A stretch of 64,000 nucleotides of DNA from Volutella citrinella (lineage: Eukaryota > Ascomycota > Sordariomycetes > Hypocreales > Nectriaceae), in contig JAWZSP010000005.1 in NCBI GenBank assembly GCA_034401135.1, forward strand, positions 1,798,001 through 1,862,000, written 5' to 3'. A model generated the notes under the pieces. That model made no database searches. It was not told where the DNA came from and saw only the letters and a list, made by a program, of their open reading frames with translations. The stretch's first letter is position 1. Each line of letters opens with the position of its first letter. Positions 22,621-34,924 of this stretch are shown piece by piece. The position numbers and the translations under genes were made by a program.

Positions 22621-22909
22621 GTTCGAGTTTCTTGAGGAAGCTGCCCGGTCGTAGCGTCCTCTTATTTTGGGCTCTGGTCTTCACGCTACACGGGACTAGC
22701 AGTTAGTAGCATCGACAGACTTGGCAGCATCGAGGAAGCTCAGTCTGCTCACAGAGCCGCGATCCATGGATCCCAACGAGAGGGATGATGACCGGGTTTG
22801 GCCTTTGACTTTTTTTTTCAATCAATCTTTTTCTCCTGTCCCGCCGTGTCGCGCCGCCCCGTATCGATTGCCAGCCGTGATTATAAGTTTTGGCGTCTTG
22901 AAACTCAAC

Positions 22910-23155
22910 TCAACCATCCACTGTGGACCCTAGCGACGGCATGTTGAGCTTCGGGGCGCCTTCCAGACCGATCGTGCGAAGGAAATGGCGCAATTGATGG
23001 TGATCATTGAAGCCAGGGTTTGGAGCAATCAGTGCACCGATTAGATTTAGCATCTGCGATTCGACGATTGCCATGGCATGTGAATGGTTGATGTTGTGAT
23101 TGAGTGTTTCGTCATCGATGGCATTCTGCGACAGAACACCAACGAAACGAGCCAT
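22910..23155 (-). CDS. Possible small protein or stray exon, unrecognised
   Basis: An 81-residue frame from ATG 23155 to TGA 22910, beginning MARFVGVLSQNAIDDETLNH. Its composition is balanced, with normal hydrophobic spacing, unlike the low-complexity frames around it. The upstream sequence contains a possible acceptor (TTTGTAG at about 23176), so it may be the last exon of a gene whose earlier exons I could not define. No family is recognised. It could be an annotation artefact or the remnant of a lost gene. Confidence 0.25.
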   Translation of the reverse strand: MARFVGVLSQNAIDDETLNHNINHSHAMAIVESQMLNLIGALIAPNPGFNDHHQLRHFLRTIGLEGAPKLNMPSLGSTVDG

Positions 23156-23716
23156 CTCCAAGAGCTTATCTGCTACAAACAAGACAAACTACCATCCTAA
23201 ACCGTCGCTCTGCAGGTCTTGGAGGCGATTCGCATTCTGGCGAGGCTTCATCTTCATCCACGGCGTCCTGCCGCCCGGTGCAGGGTAGCAAGACACGCCA
23301 AAGGTGAGACCGTGACACAGCCCAAGACGCCTTTGGGCTCGAGCGCCCCCCCCAAGCTGAAGACTCTATCCGTACTCTGCATACACGTGGCTCCCTTGTT
23401 AAGCTTTTGATTCAAATTCGACAACCCTGTCCTGTCCTAGTGTAGCCGTCCAACTTACTTTACCCAGTGCTTCCTTTTAATCACGTTCCCTGTGCGTAGA
23501 CGCCCATTGAGATTAGATGACCCCCTTCCGGCGCTGGACTCGTCGCCATAACCACAGATCAACAACCGCTCAGCTCCCGCGCAACAATAAAATGCCGTAC
23601 TTTGCCGTAGTAGTAATAGTAGTAGATTGCAAAGTCCACGGAAAGACCCAATTCATTCCGCTCTGGGTACATTCATCTCTGGCGTGATCCGAGCGTTGTG
23701 AAAATCATCCCTCTTC

Positions 23717-26700
23717 TTATGCCCTCGTGCTCGGCGTGAGCGACTCCCACCCGCCCACGTCTTGCCCATCATCGAGCGAGCCGAGCAGGTCCACGTTGCT
23801 CGGCCCACGCTGGTGCTGCCTGCGCGCGACCGGCGGACCGGGCACCGGCTTGCGTCCTGCCGCCATCGGACGCCCGTCTCCACCCGTCATGCCCGGCAGG
23901 CCCACCGCTCCGGCCCTCGTCCCGGATCCATTGAGCCCGGGCTTTGGGGGCGCCACGGGTTTTCGGCTCTGCGGGCTCGAGGTGGCTGACAGGCTGGCCG
24001 TGGAAGTCCTGGTCGGGAGAGGCGGCCGGAACCCATGGTCATCGTCCACGTCGCTGTGTTGGAGGCTGGCCGCACCGGGCACGGGGCTGGCCACGGGCGA
24101 TATTGTCGTGAGGTGAGCTGGCTTCTTGCCCACCGGCGGCGGCGACTTGCCGCTCTTGGCTTGCTGAGAAACCTGGGAGGCGAACGAGGCAGCCGAAGTT
24201 GGGCGCAAGGGGGGAGGGAGCGGCTGCGTCGGTGCCCTCTCGGGCAACGGTGGCTGTGGCTCCATGCTCGAGGAGCCAACGCCCGCCGTCTGGCGCCGCG
24301 GCGGGGGAGGCGGCGGTGTCTCGCCCCTGCTCATGGAGCCATGGTCGTCATTGAGGCCCATGCGACCAACCTTTGCGGGCAAGGTGGCCGGGTCAAACGG
24401 CGGCGGCAGCTTCCGGGGAGGGATGCTCGAGCCTGCCGCCATGGCATGCGGAAGCGTCACCTTCTCAAAAGGCGAGCTGGACATGCTGGATAGCGACGCC
24501 TTGGACGACGACCGCGGTATCGAGATCCAATCCGGCTCCTCCGTTTGGCCAAACGGGTTGGGCGGCCGGTTGGGATTCAGCCCTATCGCGTGTCCGTTGT
24601 GCGCCCTGGGGACGGGCACAGCCGCACGCGCTGGCTGCTTGTTGTCGAGCCACCACTTTTGGCGGTCCGAGCTGGCTGGGGGGAGGCCAGGCTCGACCGA
24701 GTCGTAGCCGATGAGGTCCTCCTCGTCCGAGTCCTCCCCAGTGCCCAGGTGCGCCGTGGCGTTGCCGACCTCAGCCTTGCGTCGCTCATACAGCTCCCGG
24801 CTGATCTTCTGCCGCACGGCTTCGTCTACGATGCTGACCTTGCACTCAAACGCAGCATGCACGGGGCGGTGGTCTGAGAACTTGAGGGGGGCCGAGTTGT
24901 ACAGGACCTGCCGTAGGTTTTGCCCCTTTCGCAGGATGCGATCTGTCCACGCCGGGATTCGTGCCTTTTCACTGCAAAGGATGTCAATACTGCTGGCAAA
25001 ATCGCCGAGTGGAGAGACCTACGAGGTGTCATATGTGTCCGTCCCAATGTCGAATTTGTAAGTTGGCGCAAATGCGATGCGTGCTTCTGAATAAAATGGG
25101 AACGACAAACCGGCCACCATCTGCAAGTTCAACTGGTCGTTGTCGTATAGAGTAGCGTAGTCCTGCTTCTTGACGAGCCCGCGAGTGGTCTCCAAATCCA
25201 AGCCGATACGATAGTTGAAGTCTCCTAGCCAAATCACGGCGTCTGCTCCTGTTAGCACCTGTATTCGAGTTGCATCCGGATCTCACCGTGACACTTACCG
25301 TGGTCAATAATGCTGCGGTTTCTCTGGAAACGCAAACCATGATCAATCGTCGCATAGTCTCGGTTTCTTTCGTCATAATTTGCGAACCCAGCTGCCAAGT
25401 GTGCAGTCACAAAGCAGATCGGTGTGTTGGCATAGTCAAAACGGATGGCAACGGCGCCCTTGTTGCCAGCCATCCCGGACATGCCCGTCTTCTTGACGCT
25501 GCCCTCGACATTCTTGATATTCGCCAGCGCTGACGTCTTGACAAAGATGCAGAGCGCAGCTCCGACCAGCTGGCCACTTCGCAGCAGAACATATTTTTCG
25601 CCACCAAGCTGCTGCTGCCTTTCATTCAGCTGCTGCTTCACAGCCTGTTCCCACAGATTCTTCCTCGAGGGGTCGCTATTCATGATCTGTTGCGGGCTCA
25701 ATTCAACAATCTCCTGGAAGCCGACGGTGTAAATGTCGGGCTGGGCGTTTCCGAGCGACGCTGGAAAGAGCCAGGGCCCCAGGTCGGAATCAACGCCCTC
25801 GGTACGGCCGTTGAGGTTAAAGGTGCCAACCCACATCGTGATGGCAGTGGCGGACGAGAACTCGGAACTGCGTTTGGCCAACTCTGCCGACACGAAGTCA
25901 CTGATAGGGTCGAACAGATGCACAGGCGCCTGGCCGACTAACCGACCCAGAAGCATGTCAATGGTTATTTGGCGAGAGGGATCGAGGAAATTATTGTGGT
26001 AGATTCGTTGCACGGACTTGCGCACGTCGGCGACAGCGCCCGCCAGTGACATTTTGCCGTGGCGAGTGAACGACGACTTCAGAGCGCCAGTTCCGGCGTA
26101 GATTTTGGAAAGGGCATCGCCATTGTCTGCCCAGAGGCTACCATGGCGGACCCAGAAATCAGCGGCAGCGAACTCCCCGCGGTGTCCAAGGAAGGCTTCC
26201 ACAGACATCTGCGAGATGAGCGTCTGGATGAGGTTTGTCCGATCCAGGCAATCGAGGCAGTTGGTTCTGAAAACGCCGTCCTGCTGGAGAACGACGACAA
26301 GGCGACCATGGCCTGGCACTTGGGCTCGATCATGAGCGTCATCCGTCTCTTGAGCAAGGAAGTAGGCAAAGCCATCAGTGGAATCCTCAATGAACCGACG
26401 TATGCCCCGCGCCGCTTCATAGCCCGCGGGGCCTCGGGTCTCGGCGTGGAAGTCGTAATGGGTTTCACGCAACAGCGCATGGTCCCGGGAGCCATCTGGC
26501 CCAGGCCGACTGAGGGGACAGTGCCGGAAACCATTGTTGTAATGATTGCTCAACTCTATCTCCCCTGGCTTTTCCTCGCTTAGCAGATTGACAATGTGCA
26601 CCGCGCCATATGCTTGCGCCAGCTCCTCAAAGTGCTTGTTAAATGCTGGCTGGGTACCGTCGGGCGATCGAGTGACGCTGATTTTTTGGCGCCCGGGAAT

Positions 26701-27829
26701 CAGGTCGGCAGCCTGTTCCCAAAATATAGGAACAGAGCCACGGACCTGAGCATATGAGAACAGGGTACCAGACGGGCTCCAGAAGATGGTTTCTGATTCG
26801 ACGAAGTTGGCAACCTGACCGTCGTCATCAATTCCGCGAGCGTTGAAGCGGGTACCCGCTCTGCGACATGATAGTCGAGAGATGAGCGTTAAATAAGAAG
26901 GCAGCCCGGTCTTTGAGGACTTGAGGGGCGAGGCCGTAGGCGGAAGCGTAATTGTCTTGCAAAATCCACGAATGGCTGAAGCAAGGATCCATGAGGAATC
27001 GAGAGCCTCCCTTTCCTGGGTCATCAGCCTTGACCGGAACTGGACGAGAGGGCTGATCATGAACGAGTTCCACAAGAATCCATCATCAAAGTTGTCGATG
27101 TCAAACGAGGTCGAGTTGATTGGCCTGGCGCAGTTAGCTCATATGAACCGAGAAGCGTGCCCCTAGAGTCGCGTACCTGTCTTGGACTCTGTTAGTAAGG
27201 TCAAAGTCGGTGCTGTAGTAGAATGATCCGTTGCTCAGAAGACTGCGCAGATCATGACAAGGATGCTGTTCGAGAGCCACATTTTGCCGCCCTAGGCCTT
27301 GCCCATATGCTGTTGATTGTGATTGAATGGAAGCACCATCGGAGAATTCGGTCTCATACGGCTCGAGGGGGACGACATCATCGTAGTCTGCGCTGCTCAG
27401 GCAGTAAAATGCCACACTGGCAATACGCTCGACGGTCTCGCCGGACCGCACCGTCGCGGCTCTTGAAGCGTGGGTGATGATGGACAGGAAGACCTCGCCG
27501 TTGATGGCGATCAGGCCGAGAGTGCCGTAGACAGGTCGATGGGTGAGACGCCGGTAGTCTTGCAGCAGAGATCTCGAAACCGGCACAAACTCGACCATGC
27601 ATTTGGCTGCGGGCGACTCGCCGCCGTTCCCGCGCGGTCTGGCCGAGGGAACAGATGTAAGCTGACCATTGGCGATGGCCTCGCTCGTCGAGGTCGTGTA
27701 CCGGAGAATCAGAGCGTGCGACGGAGAGACGATGGCAATCGACCGAAAGGGATAGTCGCGAATGTAGAGTTCGCATGACTTGTCGGGGGCGGGCGCCGAA
27801 GAACCCCATGACGGGGTGGGATAGTCCAT
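23717..27829 (-). CDS. Synaptojanin-like inositol polyphosphate 5-phosphatase (SAC1 + 5-phosphatase domains)
   Basis: Removes phosphates from membrane phosphoinositides, chiefly PI(4,5)P2, in endocytosis and actin-patch turnover. Minus-strand exons 27177-27829, 25299-27124, 25023-25248 and 23717-24971 join to 1,319 residues. A SAC domain spans about residues 1-600, with the CX5R(T) catalytic loop NCLDCLDRTN at about 506. The 5-phosphatase domain runs from WVGTFNLNGR at about 647, through WLGDFNYRI at about 831, to PAWTDRIL at about 910. The last 350 residues are Pro/Ser-rich with PPPPPRR- and PPRK-type SH3-binding patches. The layout matches yeast Inp51/52/53 and animal synaptojanin. The CX5R residues are intact, so the SAC domain may be active. 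The C-terminus ends GGWESLTPSTRA. Confidence 0.95.
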
Positions 27830-28198
27830 CGTGGAAACGTTATCATGGACGGGGGGGTCAGGCCTTCGGGCTTGGTAGCGATCGCAGGACGTCGTCAGGG
27901 ACGCAACAGGTCCATGGCAGTTTTGGAGATCACGGCGAGGCTAGGAGAGGTGAATTGCCTGCGAGGGATGGCGGTTGGGCGTCAGAATGTCGGGTTGCGG
28001 GGATCAGGACGAAGCTTTGGGCCTTGGGCTTGACTTGCTTGAGGTTGCTGGCGATGATCCCTGCCCACTAAGCATGACGTTGCTGGCCTTGGAGGGGGCT
28101 CCACCGCTGCCGCAAGCTGGCAACACGGGCAGAACGATGGGAGACATGCAGCACAGACCAGCACAGCACAGCGATGACATTTAAATATAGTAGCCCCT

Positions 28199-28219
28199 TA
28201 GGCTTGAGGTACAAGCCTA
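28199..28219. repeat. Perfect 8-bp inverted repeat
   Basis: TAGGCTTG, a five-base spacer, then CAAGCCTA. It lies about 370 bases upstream of the synaptojanin start and may be a dyad binding site or chance. Confidence 0.7.
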
Positions 28220-28754
28220 TCAAGGCTGCTGTCATCCATAACCCAGCTCTGGAGGGACACCTGCTACTAATCCTGGCTGATAATGACCATTTTCTCAAGC
28301 CCTTAGATTCCGAGTGACACCTGGGTCGCCGACAAGTGTTCTCCTTTGGCATGGCCTCCAACCCGGGAGTTTCCTTTTGGCGGAGAAGGCCGGGCGAGAG
28401 CCATTGGTGTTTCATGCATCGGTGTAACTATCATCATGACTGGCTGAAACTGCCAGTCGAGTGCTTGATACAAAATGACGTGGACGTCGTTGCTGACCTG
28501 TTGTCGATCGCACACGAGGAACGTCCAGGATTGCGAAAGGTTAGCTGATCCAGATGAGCTGGATCGTCACGCACATGCGCTTGTGAGTCATTTGCATGGC
28601 ATTCTCGCCGCAAATTGTGCGACCTGGCATGGGAGCAATGGTTGGAGTCTATCTATTTGGCCAGGAAGTGAGCAGCCAAGATGGCGTGCATGATTCGGAA
28701 ATATTGATCAAAGATGGGGAGAAAGTTAGGCTTCAGATTCGAAATTGAGATCAT

Positions 28755-28771
28755 GCTCTCTAAAAGAGAGC
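28755..28771. repeat. Short perfect hairpin
   Basis: GCTCTCT, three-base loop AAA, then AGAGAGC, about 550 bases upstream of PRP39. Confidence 0.65.
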
Positions 28772-29317
28772 GTTCAGTCTCTTCCTATCATATGTTTTAA
28801 TTGGGAATCATCACCAGCCTTTTTTAGGATACAGAAAGAAGGCTTCATTGCTGGCCCAAGATTTCCGTGGAAATATCTGCCTGTGGAGTTGGCTTAGTCA
28901 CCACTTTTTTTTTGCCGGCGGATTGTTGGCCCGGCCGCTGTCGAGTCTGCAGGCAGCCAGGCACCTGGGAAGAAAAAGTATGAAGACCTTCTACCAAGGT
29001 ATCCCGAAGAGCCTGGCAGACCCACTATCTGCACGCAACCGCCATTCGCCTCCCCAGAGACTTCCTCCAAGCTTGAGTGGACCCGGATAAGTACTTCAAA
29101 CACAGGTACCTGCACCCTTCCGAGCTGGGTCTGGTCGTCTGGCCGGCGCGCGAACCACCAACCCCTTCCTCGCGACTTCCAACTTCCGTAGCTCCTCAGA
29201 TCCCTACTACCCATCGTCCTCAATTCATCAGAACCGCCCTCTCACGAGCCGTTTGCGAAAACATCATCCTAATCTCCCGCTACAGGCGACACTTGTGGAC
29301 CGACCTCTACCGACAGC

Positions 29318-31666
29318 ATGAGTGACTTTGGCCACTTTGGCGGCTCCGACGAGGAGTACGCGACGGTGCGCAAGCACAGTGCTGAGGTGGTATGTCAAGC
29401 TCCATACCCATTCCCCTCACGTGCCCTCTTGCTGACGGCTGACGGCTCTGTCCATTGCTCCAGGAAGCCGACCCCGACAACTTTGAAAACTGGGAGAGCC
29501 TCATCAAGGCCTGCGAAACCCTCGAGGGCGGCCTGAACCGAAACTCCAGCCCCCAGGCCCTTGCCGCCTTCCGCGATGCCTACGATCGTTTCTTGCTCAA
29601 GTTTCCGCTCCTGTTTGGGTACTGGAAGAAGTATGCCGACATGGAATTTAACATTGCGGGGCCCGAGTCAGCCGAGATGGTATGGATAGTCATTGGCTTC
29701 TGTCCTAGGGCGCGTTGCTGACATGTTGCCCAGGTCTATGAGCGAGGATGCGCTAGTATAACCAATTCTGTCGACTTGTGGACGGAGTATTGCTCCTTCA
29801 AGATGGAGACAACCCACGACCCACAGCTCGTCAGAGAGTAAGTTACTGTTGGATATTTTCCTTCCCCTACCTGCCCTTAACAAGCCTGTCGGCACAGTGT
29901 CTCGCTTGCGCCGCCTAGATTCGGTCAACCTGATGGTGACCGTTTCATCTCTTCACTATCAACTGTCTGATGGTGAGATATGCCTGCAGTAGCCCCCTTC
30001 CCCCCGGGATGCTCTCTCACGCTGTCATGCCAGGCTCTGTTGATCTTCATCCATGCTCGTTTTTAACCTTCCGTCGCCTTGAGCGCACCGCGTCATCGCC
30101 TGGAATAAAGCCACCCTCGGTTTTGCTCCTCACTTGCACAACCATCTCCCCCTCTGTACTGATCCTCTCCACCCCATTTTCTAGCCCGACCCTCATTGTG
30201 TGGAACACATCTAACCTTATTGCGCAGGCTGTTCGAGCGGGGAGCAACGCTGGTGGGATTGGACTTCCTGGCCCATCCCTTCTGGGACAAGTACATTGAG
30301 TACGAGGAGCGCCAAGAGGCCCAGGATCGCATCTATGCTATTCACGCCCGCATTATCCGCATTCCCATGCACCAGTATGCCCGGTACTATGAGCGTTTCC
30401 GAACTTTGTCGCATAGCCGCCCTATGCAAGAAGTGGCGCCTGCCGATATGCTGGACCGATTCCGAGCAGAGGTCGACGCTGAAGCTGCCACTTATGGTGG
30501 TGCACCGAAGCCTGAGCTGGAGGTCGAGCGGGACATTCGTGCCAAGATCGATGGCATGTACTATGAAGTTTTCACAGCGACCCAGACCGAAGTAACGAAG
30601 CGCTGGACGTACGAGTCCGAAATCAAGAGGCCTTACTTCCACGTCACTGCTCTGGAGCACACCCAGCTGGCAAATTGGCGCAAGTACCTGGATTTTGAGG
30701 AGTCGGAAGGCGACTCTGGTCGCATCATTGCGCTCTATGAGCGATGCGTTGTCACATGTGCTCTGTACGACGAGTTCTGGTTCAGATATGCTCGATGGAT
30801 ATCATCTCAAGATGGAAAGGAAGAGGAGGTCCGGAACATCTACTTGCGCGCCTCGACAATGTATGTCCCAGTCAGCCGACCTGGAATTCGTCTCCAGTGG
30901 GCGTACTTTGAAGAAAGCGCTGGCCGCGTCCAGGTTGCTCTTGATATCCACGCCGCCATCCTGATCAAGCTTCCCGACTGTGTGGAAGTAATTGTCTCCT
31001 GGGCAAACGTTGAGCGTCGCCAGAACGGCATCGACGCCGCCATTCAGGTGTACAAGGATCAGATCGACGCCCCCACCGTGGGCATCTACACAAAGGCTGC
31101 GTTGGTCGCAGAATGGGCCACCCTCCAGTGGAAAGCAAAGGGCTCCGTCGAGGACGCCCGCGCTGTATTCCTCAAGAACGTGCAGTGGTATGCCGACAGC
31201 CGAACCTTCTGGGATCGATGGTTCCAGTTTGAGCTGGAGCAGCCTACGAGCACCGAAACGGAGGGTGAGCACGGCGAGCGAGTCAAACATGTGTTTGACG
31301 AGCTTCGAGAGCGAAGCCGACTGTCTGCGGCGTCCAAGAAAGAGCTGACGCAGCTGTATCTGGACTACTTGGTCCAGCGTGGCGACAAGAATGCGATGAA
31401 GGTTTTCTTGCAAGTGGACCGGGAGATGTTTGGGTAAGTTGACCCTTTTTCCAACATATTTAATGTGGCTGACAACTAATGTTTTGTGCAGACCCTCATC
31501 GGTCGCCAAGCTGTCTCTTGGCGGAGATAGCGTGAAGGAGAATGGGTCCTCGCAAGGGGAGCTTGATGATGCCAGCCGTCAACTGGCCGAGGCACGATAC
31601 CTGCGTTTCTACGAGCTCCACGGAGACCCTGACCCGAACGCACAAGGCACCGCCGACTTTAACTAA
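29318..31666 (+). CDS. PRP39: U1 snRNP-associated pre-mRNA splicing factor Prp39 (HAT-repeat protein)
   Basis: Scaffold of the fungal U1 snRNP, helping commit 5' splice sites. Exons 29318-29389, 29464-29679, 29734-29837, 30228-31433 and 31492-31666 join to 590 residues. The product is almost wholly helical HAT repeats: successive W...Y/F...E units such as NWESLIKACETLEGG, GYWKKYADMEF, LWTEYCSFKME, NWRKYLDFEES, EFWFRYARWIS and LQWAYFEESAG. A short acidic, disordered tail ends NAQGTADFN. Length is close to yeast Prp39 (629). Intron 3 is 390 bases, several times longer than the others, and contains an alternative acceptor and donor (see findings). The ATG in CAGCATGAG is the first in frame. Confidence 0.92.
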
Positions 31667-33720
31667 GAAATCAATAATTGGGAATTGGGAGAGAAGTCAA
31701 CATGGGAGGAAAGGATGATAGTTAAGGGTGGTGGTGTCTGGCGCTCTATTTTAAGTGAAAAGACGGGAGTGCCACCTTGGCCGTGTTCTATTATATGAGG
31801 TGAAACTTGGGACGAGAAACAACAGGCTGGCTTGGATTGGTGCTAGGATGTTGTATTACTGGGCAATTTGCCAAATGCCTAACAAAACATTAAATACCCT
31901 TGATAACTTTCTCATTCAAAGTCGATTTCTTTCCTACGGTTCGAGGTGCGAAAATGATGTTTTCCGACCGTCGGAGTCAACCATGAGCGGATCGGAGTCG
32001 TGGATCAGGCCAGCATCGGACATATTCCGGTATCACAGTGCCGAACCGAGGGGTTGGTCGGCATCCCTCGCATAGCTTACAGGTGAAGTGAACAAGCCAC
32101 GCTTGACCAAGTGCCATCTCAAGTTCTGTGGCAATGTAGATGTTGCCATGCAATTGTAGCCCTGATATAGGTCGATACCTCTTTTGAGAGTTACGTATTT
32201 TGCTGCATTTCTTTTCACAATGCGTCTTGATGGAATCTTGAGTCTCGACACTTCGGAGTTGGGCCAGTTTCCGGAGCTGCCTCGCAATGACAAATCATTC
32301 GGTGGGCCACCACACACACTACATGGCGGCGTGGAGCACGCCGTTGCAGGTCTAGCGACAGGGAACCGATAAGTGAGATTCCATATCTGGGCTGGAGGCT
32401 ACCGCTGAGTATGACGGGTGTGAGGCCTAGCCACCGGAGCGAGGATGAATCCCAAGAGATAGTAGCTGGAGGGCGCAATGTTCGGCTATCTGCTATCCAT
32501 GGGGTAGTTCGAACTGCAACGCGCAGTGGGTTGGTGAGCTGGGCGAGTCGAGGTGGGTGAGTCGTCTGTCTGGGATATCAGACACACTACGGAGTACACC
32601 GGCTGGACTCTCTTTCGATGATTTTTGACTTTGGCATCAGGCGGCTTCGGCGAGATGGTGTGGCGTTGGCAGCACTCGCCCGAGTCGCATCTGTTAATTC
32701 CGGCCCCCCCTTCCTGGATTCATGGCTTGAATCCTGTGCGCCATTGTGCCTGGTGGCTTGATTCCATACCCTGGCCCCCAATCGTCACTCGGCCCAGAAT
32801 AAAAAACGTGCGTCGCCAGGCACGCCCGGGCCTTGACAAGTAGCCTAAAAAGCACCTAATTGATAGCCAACCGGGGGCGGTTCGGTACTGTGCTCCAGCG
32901 TCTCGTGGATTCCTCATCGAGGCCGGCCTGCACATCAAAGATCCCCCCCGCTCTGGCGTGCGCTGGGCTACCAGGCCAGCCTCTCAGGCGCAAGGGAACT
33001 GCCATGACGACGAAGGCCGGGGGGGATCCTAGACGCTGACTTCGAGAGAACCCACTGGAGCGGCCCCACTGGGAGGCGTTGGGGCTTCTGTAGCCTCCCC
33101 GCATAGTCCCGCTGGCGGCGACTTTGGGCCAATTAGCGGCGGTCAATTTCAACGCATAGCTTCCTTGTGCCGTAACCTCAGCTCCCTGCCTCCATTATCT
33201 CATGGTGCGGCTTCCAAGCTGGCGGGGGGGCCATTTGGGTGACACATGCCTGAGTACCCGTACGCCAGCATGCACGCTGTTGCAGGGCGCCGTCTTGCGC
33301 AGGAGTACAAGCTGTGCCGGAGAGGGGCGATGGGCGGGTTCCGCTGCTTCAGCGGCTTTGCATGCCGAGAGAGACCGCGTCCTGTCGCTGGCCCGGTACC
33401 GTAGCATCACCCCGGCGAAGGTACCTCCTCGGCAGCTGCCCATTACCCAAAAACACCTGTCGCGCCGCCCTTCCACCTCCTGACGTTGCTTCTCTCTCTC
33501 ACTTCTTTATTTTTCTGTTGCCCTTCTCGTCCTCCAACCCCCGATAACACCCGTCACTCCCTTCACCTCTTTTCTACAGCTGCGTGCTTCATTGTTCAAG
33601 GTCAGTAAGCTCTCGGTGCTCTCACTCTCGTCCCCTGCTTCAAGCAAGCGTCCTTCCCCAGCACTTCTACCCGCCTCTCTACGAAACCGCGGCTAACATT
33701 GAACCTGGGTTGATGTACAG
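31667..33720. other. 2 kb upstream region of cytochrome c peroxidase
   Basis: No gene seen. The last 240 bases are C/T-rich. A plausible 5'-UTR intron runs from GTCAGTAAG at 33600 to TACAG at 33720, so its acceptor directly abuts the start codon. The motif CACTACGGAGTAC occurs at 32585. Confidence 0.4.
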
Positions 33721-34924
33721 ATGGCTTCTGCTTCCCGACAGTTCGTTCGCGCGGCCACCCGCACCTCCGCCCGCAATGCCTTCGCCATGGCCCCTCGCCA
33801 GGCCTTCCGCCAGGGTGGTCGCCGCTACTACTCCTCTGAGCCCGAGAAGAAGTCTTCTTCCAGCCTGTTCCTGTTTGGTGGTCTCGCCGCTGCCGCCGGC
33901 GCTGGCTACTACTTTTACACACAGGGTGCCACTGGTGTCTCACCCAAGGTTGTCAACCCTACCAAGGATGACTACCAGAAGGTGTACGACGAGATTGCGT
34001 CTCGCCTGGAGGAGAAGGACGACTACGACGACGGCAGCTTCGGCCCCGTCCTCCTCCGTCTCGCTTGGCACGCCAGCGGCACCTACGACAAGGAGAGCGG
34101 AACTGGTGGTAGCAACGGTGCCACCATGCGATTCGCTCCCGAGTCTGGACACGGTGCCAATGCTGGCTTGATTGCGGCCCGCGACTTCCTGGACCCCGTC
34201 AAGGGTAGGCGCTCAGCAATTAAAGCGGCCCAGACCAATTGTGCTAACATTTAATGTAGCCAAGTTCCCTTGGATCTCCTACTCCGACCTCTGGATCCTT
34301 GGCGGTGTTGTCGCTATCCAGGAGATGCAGGGCCCCGTCGTCCCCTTCCGACCTGGTCGCGCTGACCGTGATGTGGCTGCTTGCACCCCCGACGGCCGTC
34401 TCCCCGATGCCACCAAGGGCGCTGACCACCTTCGCAACATCTTCTACCGCATGGGATTCAACGACCAGGAGATTGTTGCTCTGTCCGGTGCCCACGCCCT
34501 TGGCCGATGCCACACTGACCGATCCGGCTTTGATGGCCCCTGGACTTTCTCCCCCACCATCCTCACCAACGACTACTACAAGCTCTTGGTTGAGGAGAAG
34601 TGGCAGTGGAAGAAGTGGAACGGTCCTGCTCAGGTAAGGAAATACGAATTATTTGCCATGGCAACCTGCCGGTGAATATCTGATGCTAATCGGAACCAAC
34701 AGTACGAAGACAAGACCACCAAGACCCTGATGATGCTTCCCACCGACATGGTCCTTGTCCAGGACAAGAAGTTCAAGGCCTGGACCGACAAGTACGCCAA
34801 GGATAATGACCTCTTCTTCAAGGACTTCTCCGCTGTCGTCCTCCGACTCTTCGAGCTCGGCGTTCCCTTTGCCCAGGGCTCTGAGAACTCCCGATGGACT
34901 TTCGCCCCCAAGTGGAACCAGTAG
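33721..34924 (+). CDS. CCP1: Mitochondrial cytochrome c peroxidase
   Basis: Class I haem peroxidase of the mitochondrial intermembrane space, reducing H2O2 with cytochrome c. Exons 33721-34204, 34260-34633 and 34703-34924 join to 359 residues. The first 45 residues are Arg/Ser/Ala-rich with no acids until EPEKK, a mitochondrial presequence. A hydrophobic stretch, [19 protein letters not shown], acts as the sorting signal. Distal residues Arg113, Trp116 and His117 lie in [10 protein letters not shown], and the proximal ligand His240 lies in [11 protein letters not shown]. The C-terminal [10 protein letters not shown] also fits the family. The tryptophan in SGFDGPW is where the electron-transfer segment of CCP lies. 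The ATG sits directly after an AG, consistent with a 5'-UTR intron. Confidence 0.96.

Larger units (their letters stand above)
21314..23716. other. 2.4 kb upstream region of the hypothetical gene
   Basis: Largely without convincing genes. It contains the telomere-like heptamers at 21422, an 18-base A run at 22603, and one weak small ORF (22910-23155). The rest shows no structure I can interpret. Confidence 0.4.
27830..29317. other. Divergent intergenic region, synaptojanin gene / PRP39
   Basis: About 1.5 kb between head-to-head genes. It holds a TTTAAATATAG element near 28180 and two perfect hairpins (28199-28219 and 28755-28771). A C-rich stretch before 29318 is probably the PRP39 leader. 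No gene is seen. Confidence 0.45.
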
